From assembly GCA_938041725.1 (NCBI GenBank), contig CALISX010000083.1, positions 1-8,129 of the forward strand: a stretch of 8,129 nucleotides of DNA. The letters run 5' to 3'. Shown here piece after piece: positions 1 to 6,906 of this stretch. The notes beneath the pieces are model-generated. The model ran no database searches, had not been told where the DNA came from, and saw nothing but the letters and a program-made list of their open reading frames with translations. Each line of letters opens with the position of its first letter. Positions within the stretch are counted from its first letter, which is position 1. The DNA is from an uncultured Lachnoanaerobaculum sp. (GTDB taxonomy: Bacteria > Bacillota > Clostridia > Lachnospirales > Lachnospiraceae). Position numbers and translations under genes: made by a program.

Positions 1-388
1 GAAAGGACAGTCCAAAGGCAATCCCCCGGTTTTTAGCCAGGGTTTTGGCAAAAAAGTAGATTCCCCAGGCAATGGCTGCCGCCACACAAATATTAAAGGG
101 GATGATAAGATTCACATGGCGTCCTAAGAATCCCTGCTCAATCCAGGCGGCCAGCCAGTATACCGGCCGGAACTTGGTCACATCCAGATCCTTGTCATAG
201 GGCGGAAAAACATACTGGCGAAAGGAAAGTCCCGCCCTGGTGGACCACATATACAAATCATCCATAAAAAGGCCCTGGATCTTCATGCCGTAATTAAATA
301 CAAAGGCTGAAATCACCAGACCCACCATTGCCAGCAAATCCTTTACCAACTGATATTTTTCTTCTAAGCTCAAGCGTTTTTGAAACAT
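1..388 (-). CDS. Polytopic membrane protein, GT-C glycosyltransferase-like (partial, N-terminus only)
   Basis: Only the first 129 codons are present; the gene continues past the left edge. The protein starts MFQKRLSLEEKYQ, has a hydrophobic helix at about residues 18-36, then an outside loop with an acidic pair (LFMDDLYMWS, D43-D44) and the segment FRPVYWLAAWIE (73-84), then a second helix at about 95-115. A short N-terminal tail, one helix and a loop with a DD or DE pair is the usual opening of GT-C membrane glycosyltransferases, which use polyprenyl-phosphate sugars; this is family-level resemblance only. The start is firm: AAGGAG (394-399) overlaps the TAA stop of the upstream glycosyltransferase and lies 5 bases before ATG. 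The 9-base gap means it is co-transcribed and probably translationally coupled with that gene. A joint role in making or decorating a surface glycan is likely. It could instead be another multi-pass surface-polymer protein. Confidence 0.6.
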   Translation of the reverse strand, partial: MFQKRLSLEEKYQLVKDLLAMVGLVISAFVFNYGMKIQGLFMDDLYMWSTRAGLSFRQYVFPPYDKDLDVTKFRPVYWLAAWIEQGFLGRHVNLIIPFNICVAAAIAWGIYFFAKTLAKNRGIAFGLSF

Positions 389-397
389 TCCCTCTCC

Positions 398-1195
398 TTA
401 TCTGTATGCTTTATAGGCGGTTCTATAAAAAAGAGCAAGGATCCCGGCGGCCTGTTTCGGCCAAAGTCTTTGAAACATCTCCTTCTCCTCCATCCGCCTT
501 TTTTTGCCCTCCATGGCGGCTGCAGTCTGGGCTCCTTCATGAATCCGATGGGCCATAAGGGGAAGCTCACAGCAGATAAAGCGGCCCTTTTTCTTACTGG
601 CACGGCAAAGAGCCTCCCAGTCCAATGCAAATTCCATGGGAGATAAAAAGGGGGTTTTTCCCCAATATCCTTTATGATAGGTACAGCTGGGAGCCACAAT
701 GGAATTCCCAAAAAGCAGGCAGGCCATTTTTACCTGGGGTATCCCGGACAAACACTTAAAACGAAGGGGAAAGCGCAGGATCCGCTTCACCCATTCCAAA
801 CGGGTGTGCAAGAGACGCCCCTTTTTCAGTGTCAGGGCATCGGTGCAAAACAAACTCATATCCGGATTCTTCTCCCTGGCCCGCTGCCACTCCTTGAAAT
901 AGGAGGGGGCGTACACATCATCCTGATGGACTAAAGTCACCCAATCCGTTTTGGCACAGTCATAGGCAAACTGCCAGTCCTGGCTGATGGGAGAAAAGCA
1001 TTTCCTGTTCTCCTCCAAACGTATAAAAAGAGGCAGACTGTATTTTTTTGCCAGCCCCTGGATATGGGCATTGGGGGTGGAGGTGGCAATGGCAATATGG
1101 ACCTTCCCCCTTTGCTTCAACAAAGACTGTATACATTGCTCCAAATAGGGGGATTCCTTATAGGCACAGATTACAAATGTATGTTCCATGATCAT
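398..1195 (-). CDS. Family 2 glycosyltransferase
   Basis: A 265-residue protein with a GT-A (GT2) fold signature. It opens with a nucleotide-sugar binding beta strand and loop (HTFVICAYKESPYLEQCIQSLL, residues 5-26, shown here in two parts: HTFVICAYKE and SPYLEQCIQSLL). It carries the metal-binding DxD-type motif as HQDD at 90-93 within TLVHQDDVYAPSYF, and a later acidic element ALDWE at 190-194 that could hold the catalytic base. It has no membrane helix and ends with a basic tail, so it is probably a cytoplasmic or peripheral enzyme adding a sugar to a lipid- or polymer-linked acceptor. The frame is open back to 1375, but I chose ATG at 1195: GAGGA (1201-1205) lies 5 bases upstream and a good promoter lies at 1290-1298, inside the longer frame. 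ATG at 1189 is an alternative, with 11-base spacing. The donor and acceptor cannot be read from the sequence. It is followed by a co-transcribed membrane protein. Confidence 0.85.
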   Translation of the reverse strand: MIMEHTFVICAYKESPYLEQCIQSLLKQRGKVHIAIATSTPNAHIQGLAKKYSLPLFIRLEENRKCFSPISQDWQFAYDCAKTDWVTLVHQDDVYAPSYFKEWQRAREKNPDMSLFCTDALTLKKGRLLHTRLEWVKRILRFPLRFKCLSGIPQVKMACLLFGNSIVAPSCTYHKGYWGKTPFLSPMEFALDWEALCRASKKKGRFICCELPLMAHRIHEGAQTAAAMEGKKRRMEEKEMFQRLWPKQAAGILALFYRTAYKAYR

Positions 1196-1200
1196 TTCTT

Positions 1201-1205
1201 TCCTC
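1201..1205 (-). promoter_or_regulatory. Ribosome binding site that decides the glycosyltransferase start
   Basis: On the minus strand, GAGGA is followed by 5 bases and then ATG at 1195. This is the only well-placed ribosome binding site in the open frame that runs back to 1375. It supports the short (265-residue) protein rather than a 325-residue form. Confidence 0.6.
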
Positions 1206-1289
1206 ACATGATAAACCATCAATACAGGGAGCGCTGGAGCCGCATACTGTAACAGCCAACGCAGCACACTCCGCTGCACATACCCATGG

Positions 1290-1318
1290 ATTATACCACA
1301 TTTCCTTTGGAACCGAAA
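1290..1318 (-). promoter_or_regulatory. Extended -10 promoter for the glycosyltransferase operon
   Basis: The minus strand reads TGGTATAAT at 1298-1290: a perfect TATAAT preceded by TGn, the extended -10 form that does not need a strong -35. At 17-base spacing the -35 position is TTTCGG (1318-1313), which matches the consensus poorly, as expected for this class. Transcription would begin near 1283 and give a leader of roughly 88 bases before ATG 1195. The element lies inside the longer open frame, which argues that the sequence upstream of 1195 is non-coding. Confidence 0.6.
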
Positions 1319-1353
1319 CTCTCCTGAAGACTTTCGAAGTTGGATGGGGGCAG

Positions 1354-1392
1354 CCCCATGCTCACAGGTTTTCATTATCTTTTAGCATGGGG
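1354..1392. repeat. 9-bp perfect inverted repeat in the divergent intergenic region
   Basis: CCCCATGCT (1354-1362) and AGCATGGGG (1384-1392) are exact reverse complements separated by 21 bases; one G-T wobble and one A-T pair can extend the stem to 11. On the plus strand the right arm is followed by TTTTC. The left arm overlaps a second small palindrome, GGGGC-A-GCCCC (1347-1357), which would compete for the same C run. The arm centres are 30 bp apart, about three helical turns, which would suit a DNA-looping or dual-half-site operator. It could also be an RNA hairpin if a plus-strand transcript starts further left. The symmetry is seen directly; the function is open. Confidence 0.5.
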
Positions 1393-1421
1393 TTTTCTTG
1401 TAGGAACTTTTTTTTTATGAT
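1393..1421 (+). promoter_or_regulatory. Weak promoter candidate for the purine permease
   Basis: TATGAT (1416-1421) matches 5 of 6 bases of the -10 consensus. At 17-base spacing the -35 position holds TTTTCT (1393-1398), which matches only about 3 of 6. A start near 1428 would give a leader of about 65 bases. The stretch is AT-rich, so chance matches are likely. No purine riboswitch core was recognised between 1196 and 1493. Confidence 0.25.
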
Positions 1422-1480
1422 ATTCTTAATAATTGATTGGGATTAACCTGATAAACAGATGCTCCAGGGCATCAAACAGT

Positions 1481-1487
1481 AAAGGAG
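1481..1487 (+). promoter_or_regulatory. Ribosome binding site of the purine permease
   Basis: AAAGGAG lies directly against an in-frame TTG (1488) and 6 bases before ATG 1494. Zero spacing rules out TTG as the start and fixes the ATG. A small 5-bp hairpin (GATGC/GCATC, 1458-1473) sits 7 bases upstream of it. Confidence 0.7.
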
Positions 1488-1493
1488 TTGGAA

Positions 1494-2876
1494 ATGGATT
1501 TATTAGAAAAACTGTTTAAACTAAAAAAACATCGCACTGACGTAAAGACAGAGGTTATTGCCGGTGTGACCACCTTTATGACCATGGCTTATATCCTGGC
1601 TGTCAATCCGGATATTTTGTCCCAGGCTGAAATGGACAAGGCTGCCGTATTTACTGCCACGGCCCTGGCCTCCTTTCTGGGAACCTTACTCATGGCTCTT
1701 TTGGCCAATTATCCCTTTGCCCTGGCCCCGGGAATGGGACTGAATGCCTATTTCACCTTTACTGTGGTAAAGATTATGGGTTATCCCTGGGAAACCGCTC
1801 TTACTGCCGTATTCATTGAGGGCCTTATTTTTATTGTTTTATCCGTTACAAAGATCCGGGAAGCCATATTTAATGCCATACCCTTCCACCTGAAATCCGC
1901 TGTCAGCGTGGGTATCGGACTGTTTATCGCCTTTATCGGCCTGCAAAATGCCAAAATCGTCATTGGCGGCAGCACCTTGGTGCAGCTTTTTTCCATTCAA
2001 AAATTCAATGACCTGAACCATGTCCAGGGCTCCATGCATGATGTGGGCATCACCGTGCTTTTAGCCATTATCGGCATTGCCATTACCTCCATTTTAGTGA
2101 TCCGAAATATAAAGGGGAACATCCTTTTGGGTATTTTAGCCACCTGGATTCTGGGAATGGTCTGCGAGGCATCCGGTGTGTATATTCCCAATCCAGAGCT
2201 GGGATTTTACAGTGTGCTGCCGAATTTTTCCAGAGGCCTGTCCATCCCTGATATCTCACCGGTTTTCTTTAAGCTGGATTTTAAAAATGTTTTCACCTTG
2301 AATTTTGCCATTGTAATGTTTGCCTTTTTATTTGTGGATATGTTTGACACCATCGGCACTTTGATTGGGGTTTCCACCAAGGCAGGCATGTTAGACGAAA
2401 GGGGACAGCTTCCCAAAATCCGGGGCGCCCTGCTGGCCGATGCCCTGGCCACCACTGCAGGAGCCGTTTTTGGCACCACCACCGTCACCACCTTTGTGGA
2501 AAGCGCCTCTGGCGTGGCAGAGGGAGGAAGAACAGGCCTCACTTCCCTCACCACTGCTTTGTTGTTTTTAGTCTCCCTGGTGCTCTCTCCCATTTTCCTG
2601 GCCATTCCCTCCTTTGCCACAGCACCGGCTTTGGTGGTGGTGGGCTTTTATATGTTCTCCAATGTGATCCACATTGACTTTAAGGATTTGGCAGAGGCCA
2701 TTCCCTGCTATATCTGTATTGCCGCCATGCCCTTTTTCTACAGTATTTCCGAGGGCATATCCATGGGTGTGATTTCCTATACCCTGATTAATCTGTGTAC
2801 CGGCAAAGCAAAAAGAATCAGCCCCTTAATGTATGTGCTGACCCTTTTATTTATCCTGAAATATTTCTTCCTGTAA
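1494..2876 (+). CDS. NCS2-family purine base permease (AzgA/PbuG type)
   Basis: A 460-residue integral membrane protein that should import adenine, guanine or hypoxanthine by proton symport, feeding purine salvage. It matches the AzgA/PbuG branch in length and signatures: GVTTFMTMAYILAVNP at 24-39 in the first helix, NYPFALAPGMGLNAYF at 72-87, FLFVDMFDTIGTLIGV at 278-293 with acidic D282 and D285, and FVESASGVAEGGRTG at 334-348, including E336. About 12 or more hydrophobic segments run through the protein, and it ends in a hydrophobic helix and a short tail. The N-terminus is the usual short charged lead (MDLLEKLFKLKKHRTDVKTE). It stands alone on the plus strand, is divergent from the glycosyltransferase pair, and has a terminator right after its stop. 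Which base it prefers cannot be read from the sequence; related proteins range from guanine/hypoxanthine to adenine specificity. No truncation or frameshift is seen. Confidence 0.92.
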   Translation: MDLLEKLFKLKKHRTDVKTEVIAGVTTFMTMAYILAVNPDILSQAEMDKAAVFTATALASFLGTLLMALLANYPFALAPGMGLNAYFTFTVVKIMGYPWETALTAVFIEGLIFIVLSVTKIREAIFNAIPFHLKSAVSVGIGLFIAFIGLQNAKIVIGGSTLVQLFSIQKFNDLNHVQGSMHDVGITVLLAIIGIAITSILVIRNIKGNILLGILATWILGMVCEASGVYIPNPELGFYSVLPNFSRGLSIPDISPVFFKLDFKNVFTLNFAIVMFAFLFVDMFDTIGTLIGVSTKAGMLDERGQLPKIRGALLADALATTAGAVFGTTTVTTFVESASGVAEGGRTGLTSLTTALLFLVSLVLSPIFLAIPSFATAPALVVVGFYMFSNVIHIDFKDLAEAIPCYICIAAMPFFYSISEGISMGVISYTLINLCTGKAKRISPLMYVLTLLFILKYFFL

Positions 2877-2885
2877 TCTCTAAAC

Positions 2886-2930
2886 GGCTCTGGAAAGGGA
2901 CATAAAACATCCCTCTCCAGAGCCATTTTT
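2886..2930 (+). terminator. Intrinsic terminator of the permease, between convergent genes
   Basis: GGCTCTGGA (2886-2894) pairs with TCCAGAGCC (2916-2924). After one A-C mismatch, AGGGA (2896-2900) pairs with TCCCT (2910-2914) around a 9-base loop. ATTTTT follows at 2925-2930. It starts 10 bases after the permease stop. The lyxose isomerase ends at 2953 from the other side; in that direction the stem is followed only by GTTTAG, so it would be a weaker terminator for that operon. Confidence 0.9.
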
Positions 2931-2952
2931 CTCCTGCGGATACCCTGCATTT

Positions 2953-3636
2953 CTAATCCCTGGCCGGGGGATATTCATTGCAAAGCAGCCGGTATGCAGG
3001 CTCGTCTTCTTCTATTTGGGGGAAACGGCCAATGTCTTCATAGAAGCGGTTGTCCCTGTTGTCATCATTGCATTGGGAAACCTCCCCGATGAGTACACTG
3101 CCGCTGCCCTTCACCACATGGAATTCGTGGTACTGATGGGGCCAGATGGTAATGCTCTCCCCGGGCTTTAATTCCACCATGGAGCCTGCTTTTACATAAT
3201 AGGAGCGGCCATCGGAGTTGACACAAACATCGCTGTCAGCCAGCCCCCCCTGTCCGTCGTCATTGTATACCTTAATCAGCAGCGTGCCCCCGCCCCGGTT
3301 GATAATGTCTTCCGACTTAAACCAGTGGAAATGCATGGGGGCCATCATATCATCCCGTAAAAACAAAAGCTTCTCCGCATATACTTTTTTATATTTTGGA
3401 TTATGCTGATTTCCATTTCTAAGGGTAATCAGTCCAAAACCCACCCGGTCAAAATCCCCCAGACCAAAATCCGTAATATCCCAGCCCAGCATATTGTCCC
3501 GAATCTCATCGTATTCATGGCCCTTTGTTTCCCAGTCCCTGGGACTCCAGTGGCAAAAAGGGGGAAGATGAAAGCCGTTTTCCTTGATCAAGGCCTCCAT
3601 TTCCCGAATAATAGCATTAATTTTAGAACGTTTCAT
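2953..3636 (-). CDS. D-lyxose ketol-isomerase (cupin-fold)
   Basis: A 227-residue cytoplasmic enzyme of the D-lyxose isomerase family (Pfam Lyx_isomer), which interconverts D-lyxose with D-xylulose and often D-mannose with D-fructose, using a divalent metal such as Mn. The length is normal for the family. The cupin metal site is visible: H102 and H104 in MHFHWFKSEDIINRGGG, E109, and a late histidine in WPHQYHEFH (H167 or H170). The family-typical opening LPPFCHWSPRDW (24-35) and the segment GWDITDFGLGDFDRVGFGL (51-69) are intact. AAGGAGG (3641-3647) overlaps the stop codon of the solute-binding protein gene and lies 4 bases before ATG, so the start is firm and translation is probably coupled. 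It is the last gene of an operon with a ribose-type ABC permease, a sugar-binding protein and a two-component system, which suggests the imported or sensed sugar is its substrate. The actual substrate in this organism is inferred, not shown. Confidence 0.92.
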   Translation of the reverse strand: MKRSKINAIIREMEALIKENGFHLPPFCHWSPRDWETKGHEYDEIRDNMLGWDITDFGLGDFDRVGFGLITLRNGNQHNPKYKKVYAEKLLFLRDDMMAPMHFHWFKSEDIINRGGGTLLIKVYNDDGQGGLADSDVCVNSDGRSYYVKAGSMVELKPGESITIWPHQYHEFHVVKGSGSVLIGEVSQCNDDNRDNRFYEDIGRFPQIEEDEPAYRLLCNEYPPARD

Positions 3637-3645
3637 AGTTCCTCC

Positions 3646-4938
3646 TTATTGATTTAAATAGTCCTGTATTTTTCTTTGGATCATGCGAAGCCCATTGGTC
3701 ATATCCGTCTCCTCGGTATATAATTTGGCGATTTCGCTGTCTGCCAGTAAAATGGCCCCGGGATAGGCTGTGAATTTTGGTTTGGGGCTTCCCTGGCGGA
3801 TCACCTGACTGATAAAATCAGAGCTTATAATGCTCTCCTGCTGCTCTCTGGAAAGCACCTGGGCATTTTCCGGGGCCTCCATCACATCAATGCGCACAGA
3901 GGCCACAGGCATACTGTGGTACAAAAGGCTTTGAATTTCCCTGTCATAGGTAAGGGTTTTTAGAAACTCCCAGGCCAGTTTTTTGTGGCGGCTGCCCGAG
4001 CCCATGGCAATATTTAAACTGTCCACCATGGACACACTGGCCCCATGGGGTCCTGCAGGCATGGAAATGCAGTCCCAGGAAAAATCCGTGTATTTTTTGA
4101 TTTTATAAGGATAGGAGCGATAGGTTCTGTACTCTGCCAGACTCAGGGGCATAAAGGCCACCTGTCCCTGGTCAAACATTTCCCTGGTGATGGTTTGGTT
4201 TTTGTGCAGCTCATTTAAGGATTTCACAAAGGAAATGGCCTCCGCCAGATTGTCCTGATTAAAATAGGCGTTTTTTCCATCATCAGAAAAAAGCTTCACC
4301 CCGTCTGAAAGAGCCGCATCCTGCCAGCTGTATTGATAAATTCCATAATGATCCGGATCCCCGTCTCCGTCTTTATCCCTGGTAATGCTGCGGCAAATAT
4401 AATACAAATCCCCAAAGGTATAGTCCCTGTCCGGCATCCCCATATGATTTTCATCCAGCAGGGATTTGTTCACAAACATCAAATAGGGCATGGCTTCATA
4501 GGGCAGGGCATAGCGCCCGGAACCAAAGCATCCCCCCTTTAAAAGGGCAGGATAATAGGCTTCCAGAAAAAAATCCGAATCCCTTCCCACATAGGGCTCC
4601 AGATTTTCCAAAAGCCCCAGCTGCACAAGCTTTTCAAAATCCCGATCCAAAACCATCATCACATCAGGCATTCTGTCCAGCATGGCCCGTCCCGCCAGCC
4701 ACTCGCTGTAGTCCTCCTTTGGAATCCCGCTGACATACTTCACCCGTACTCCGGGATGTTCCCTTTCAAATTTGGCAATCGCCTCCTCCACCACCAGATA
4801 GCTGTCCTTTACCTCCACATCCCAGTTGCTTCCGCTGAACATGGCAAACTCCAGCACCGTCTCCTGTTTTCCATGGAAAAAAACAAGGGAAAAAAGCAGA
4901 CAAAGGCCTGCTGCCAAGAAAATTCTGAATTTTTTCAA
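3646..4938 (-). CDS. Family 1 extracellular solute-binding protein, membrane-anchored, without its own permease
   Basis: A 430-residue protein with the family 1 (carbohydrate, maltose/sugar type) binding-protein architecture. MKKFRIF plus a hydrophobic run to about residue 22 is an export signal. The only nearby cysteine (LAAGLC) has Leu at -1, so it is not a good lipobox, and no clear signal peptidase site follows; an uncleaved anchor is likely. After that come FAMFSGSNWDVE, a helix with FEREHPGVRVKYV, PDVMMV, and the loop DKDGDGDPDHYG (188-199), a calcium-type loop common in this family, then DSLNIAMGSGSRHKKLAWEFLKTL (306-329; first half DSLNIAMGSGSR). I chose TTG at 4938: its TTGA overlaps the stop of the regulator gene and GGGGAGG lies 6 bases upstream. 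The frame is open to TTG 4971, but that adds an implausible hydrophilic stretch before the signal. No ABC permease genes follow it, so it may act as a co-sensor for the kinase or pair with transporter genes elsewhere. Confidence 0.85.
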   Translation of the reverse strand: MKKFRIFLAAGLCLLFSLVFFHGKQETVLEFAMFSGSNWDVEVKDSYLVVEEAIAKFEREHPGVRVKYVSGIPKEDYSEWLAGRAMLDRMPDVMMVLDRDFEKLVQLGLLENLEPYVGRDSDFFLEAYYPALLKGGCFGSGRYALPYEAMPYLMFVNKSLLDENHMGMPDRDYTFGDLYYICRSITRDKDGDGDPDHYGIYQYSWQDAALSDGVKLFSDDGKNAYFNQDNLAEAISFVKSLNELHKNQTITREMFDQGQVAFMPLSLAEYRTYRSYPYKIKKYTDFSWDCISMPAGPHGASVSMVDSLNIAMGSGSRHKKLAWEFLKTLTYDREIQSLLYHSMPVASVRIDVMEAPENAQVLSREQQESIISSDFISQVIRQGSPKPKFTAYPGAILLADSEIAKLYTEETDMTNGLRMIQRKIQDYLNQ

Positions 4939-5597
4939 TCCTCCCCTCCCCGTTTGGATGTCAGATCCCAAATGGCCAGCTGGGTTCTGTCCCGCAGCTC
5001 CAGCTTATCTAAAATAGTGGAAATATAGTTGCGCACAGTGCCGTCGGAAAATCCCAGATGATCCGCAATCTCCTTATTGCTCTTCCCCTTGGAAACCTCC
5101 TTGATAATTTTCCATTCATTCTTTGTAAGACTTTCCACATTCCCCTGCTCCACCGGAATGCTTGCCGTATCTCCTGCCATTTCAGAAAAAAACTTCAATA
5201 CCTTGGAAGCAATGTCCGGGTTGATCATGGCCTGCCCCTGATGCACCGTCCGGATGGCCTGACTGAGTCCCTCCATACTAATGCCCTTTAACAGATAACC
5301 GCTGGCCCCAAAGCGCAGAGCATTGTATACATAGGCATCATCATCAAAGGTGGTAAGAATCAAAATCTTGATTTCCGGGTATCCCTCTTTGATGATTTTG
5401 GTACAGGCAACCCCGTCCATTTTGGGCATGCGAATGTCCATTAAAACCAGATCCGGCTTGTTTTTCCGAATGCTTCGAATGGCCTCCAGCCCATCTCCCA
5501 CAGCATCCGTCACCAAAAAGTCCTTCTCCTGGCCCAGTACAATCCGCAGACTCTCCCGTATCAGCTCCTGGTCATCTGCGATCAGTATTTTAATCAT
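4935..5597 (-). CDS. NarL/FixJ-type response regulator (receiver plus LuxR helix-turn-helix)
   Basis: A 220-residue DNA-binding regulator of normal length. The receiver domain (about 1-118) has the acidic pair D8-D9 (ILIADDQELIRES), the phosphorylated D54 (LVLMDIRMPKMDG), the switch T82/T83 (LILTTFDDD) and K104 (GYLLKG). A linker follows, then a GerE/LuxR helix-turn-helix at about 155-212 with the recognition-helix region KGKSNKEIADHLGFSDGTVRN (170-190; core SNKEIADHLGFSDGTVRN) and ISTILDKLELRDRTQLA. ATG at 5597 overlaps the kinase stop by 8 bases (ATGATTAA), and GGAGAGG (5601-5607) lies 3 bases upstream. It is the cognate partner of the preceding kinase. Phosphorylation should drive dimerisation and DNA binding. 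The likely target is this sugar-uptake operon, whose promoter is outside the window, so no binding site can be assigned. Confidence 0.95.
   Translation of the reverse strand: MIKILIADDQELIRESLRIVLGQEKDFLVTDAVGDGLEAIRSIRKNKPDLVLMDIRMPKMDGVACTKIIKEGYPEIKILILTTFDDDAYVYNALRFGASGYLLKGISMEGLSQAIRTVHQGQAMINPDIASKVLKFFSEMAGDTASIPVEQGNVESLTKNEWKIIKEVSKGKSNKEIADHLGFSDGTVRNYISTILDKLELRDRTQLAIWDLTSKRGGED
4940..4951 (-). promoter_or_regulatory. Ribosome binding site that decides the TTG start of the solute-binding protein
   Basis: The minus strand reads GGGGAGGGGAGG immediately before A and TTG (4938). The first GGGGAGG (4951-4945) is 6 bases from the TTG. The site encodes the last residues (GGE) of the response regulator, so the two genes are translationally linked. 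Confidence 0.6.
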
Positions 5598-6906
5598 ATT
5601 CCTCTCCCCAGCGTATGGGAATCAAAGCCTCTACCAAAAATCCATCCCTCCCGTCAAAGCTTACCTGCCCCCGAAGCATGGCAATTCTTTCCCTGATGTG
5701 GCGCAGCCCAAAGCCTGCCTCAATGTTTTCACAGCCCCGTCCATTATCCTTAATCCGCAGATAAATAGCAAAACCCCGGGCTTGAATGGAGATTTGAATT
5801 TTGTCTGCCCCTCCATGGCGTATGGCATTGGTAATACTCTCCTGCACAATGCGGTAGATGGCATTTTCCTCATCTTCGTCATATTTCATGCTCTGTACGT
5901 TGCATTGGAAATCCACTCCAACCCCTGTAACCACCTTGGTATTTTCCACCAATTCCTCCAGTGCATTTTTTAAATCCAGCCGCTGAGGGGCATCCGGTCT
6001 CAGGGAACGCACGGATAATCTAATATCCTTTATACCTTTTCTGCTGACTTCTGACAAGATTTTCAGCTGATTTTTTAAAATTTGAGAAGAGTCCCCTGCC
6101 AGGGCCATACAGGCATCCAGCCCGGCGGCAATCCCTGTCAAAGTATGTCCCAGGGTATCGTGGATCTCCCGGGCAATGCGGTTTCTTTCCTTGATCTCTG
6201 CCAGTCTTGCCTTCTCCTCCACAAAACCCTCCAGGGCCTTATTGGCCCTTTTCAGATCCTCATTGGCCTTGGTCAGCCTTTGGTTTAATTCCTGGTTTTG
6301 CTCAATGGTTTCCTCCTTGGCCACAATAATGATTACACAGCAGCAAATAAAAACCGCAATGGTTAGAATGGTCAAAAGGCTGTAAAGGGAAAGCAAAATC
6401 CCCTGAAGGTCTGGAAACACTGCTGCATAGCTGGAAAAATTAAAACGGCAGCGGGTAAAGCCTGCCACATCCGGAGTGGTAAGAAGATAGGCTAAAATCC
6501 CGCCTCCCATAATAAACCCCGCCATTTTGTTTTGCTTCAAATAAATCAAAGCATTCACAATGCTCCAAAGCATCACCCCATTGTAGCTGTAATTTAAAAG
6601 CAGCACACAAAAAAGAGCCAGAAAAAAATCCGCCCCCAAACAGATGCTGTTCCAAAGAGGAATTTTCACATACATCCTAAGACCAAAGGTGATGGAAAAC
6701 AAAAAAATACAGATGGAAAGGGTAATCAGGGTTCTCCAGGTATCCGGCGGAAGACTGTTGCAGGTGTTTAAAAAGTTTCTGGCTCCCAGCCCCTCCACCA
6801 CTGCTCTGGTGGCCATCCACACAAGGGATGCAATATACAGCTGTGTCCCCATGCAAATGGCAAACATCAGCTTTAACAGACTGTTGATTTTTAAAAAACG
6901 CCCCAT
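5590..6906 (-). CDS. HisKA_3-type sensor histidine kinase with six membrane helices and no large sensor domain
   Basis: A 438-residue membrane kinase of the NarX/DesK-like class that pairs with LuxR-type regulators. About six hydrophobic helices fill residues 7-197, joined by short loops. The two longest outside stretches, about 33-57 (TRAVVEGLGARNF and on) and 144-167 (TPDVAGFTRCRF and on), are too small for a sensor domain. A coiled-coil linker runs over about 200-240 (EQNQELNQRLTKANEDLKRA), then the dimerisation helix with the phospho-acceptor H249 in REIHDTLGHTL. The ATPase domain shows the N-box (QESITNAIRHGG, N360), G1 DNGRG (387-391) and G2 GFGL (398-401). ATG at 6906 shares one base with the TAA of the sugar-binding protein gene; GTG at 6915 has its GGAG only 2 bases away and is less likely. 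With so little outside domain and a tethered binding protein directly upstream, it probably senses ligand through a partner. That sensing role is inference. Confidence 0.93.
   Translation of the reverse strand: MGRFLKINSLLKLMFAICMGTQLYIASLVWMATRAVVEGLGARNFLNTCNSLPPDTWRTLITLSICIFLFSITFGLRMYVKIPLWNSICLGADFFLALFCVLLLNYSYNGVMLWSIVNALIYLKQNKMAGFIMGGGILAYLLTTPDVAGFTRCRFNFSSYAAVFPDLQGILLSLYSLLTILTIAVFICCCVIIIVAKEETIEQNQELNQRLTKANEDLKRANKALEGFVEEKARLAEIKERNRIAREIHDTLGHTLTGIAAGLDACMALAGDSSQILKNQLKILSEVSRKGIKDIRLSVRSLRPDAPQRLDLKNALEELVENTKVVTGVGVDFQCNVQSMKYDEDEENAIYRIVQESITNAIRHGGADKIQISIQARGFAIYLRIKDNGRGCENIEAGFGLRHIRERIAMLRGQVSFDGRDGFLVEALIPIRWGEEYD

Noticed and set aside
370..711. Overlapping open frames on both strands around the glycosyltransferase 3' end
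   Set aside because: They overlap the glycosyltransferase and membrane protein in other frames and have no supporting start signals or domains.
1314..1336. CGAAA...TTTCG inverted elements, a possible PurR box for the purine permease
   Set aside because: Only the CGAA core matches, the flanking bases and spacing do not fit the PurR box, and it lies about 160 bases upstream of the permease ribosome binding site.
1196..1375. N-terminal extension of the glycosyltransferase, with an ATG at 1375
   Set aside because: It has no ribosome binding site at 1375, an extended -10 promoter lies within it, and the GT2 fold starts only after 1195.
1376..1493. Purine riboswitch ahead of the permease
   Set aside because: Some related permeases have one, but I could not find the conserved purine-aptamer core in this leader.
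4939..4971. Longer form of the family 1 solute-binding protein starting at TTG 4971
   Set aside because: It would put a hydrophilic stretch before the signal sequence and overlap the regulator by 37 bases. TTG 4938 has a proper ribosome binding site and the typical TTGA overlap.
5350..5973. 207-codon plus-strand open frame opposite the kinase and regulator
   Set aside because: It lies wholly antisense to two genes with clear domain matches and has no recognisable domain of its own, so it is a shadow of their codon use.
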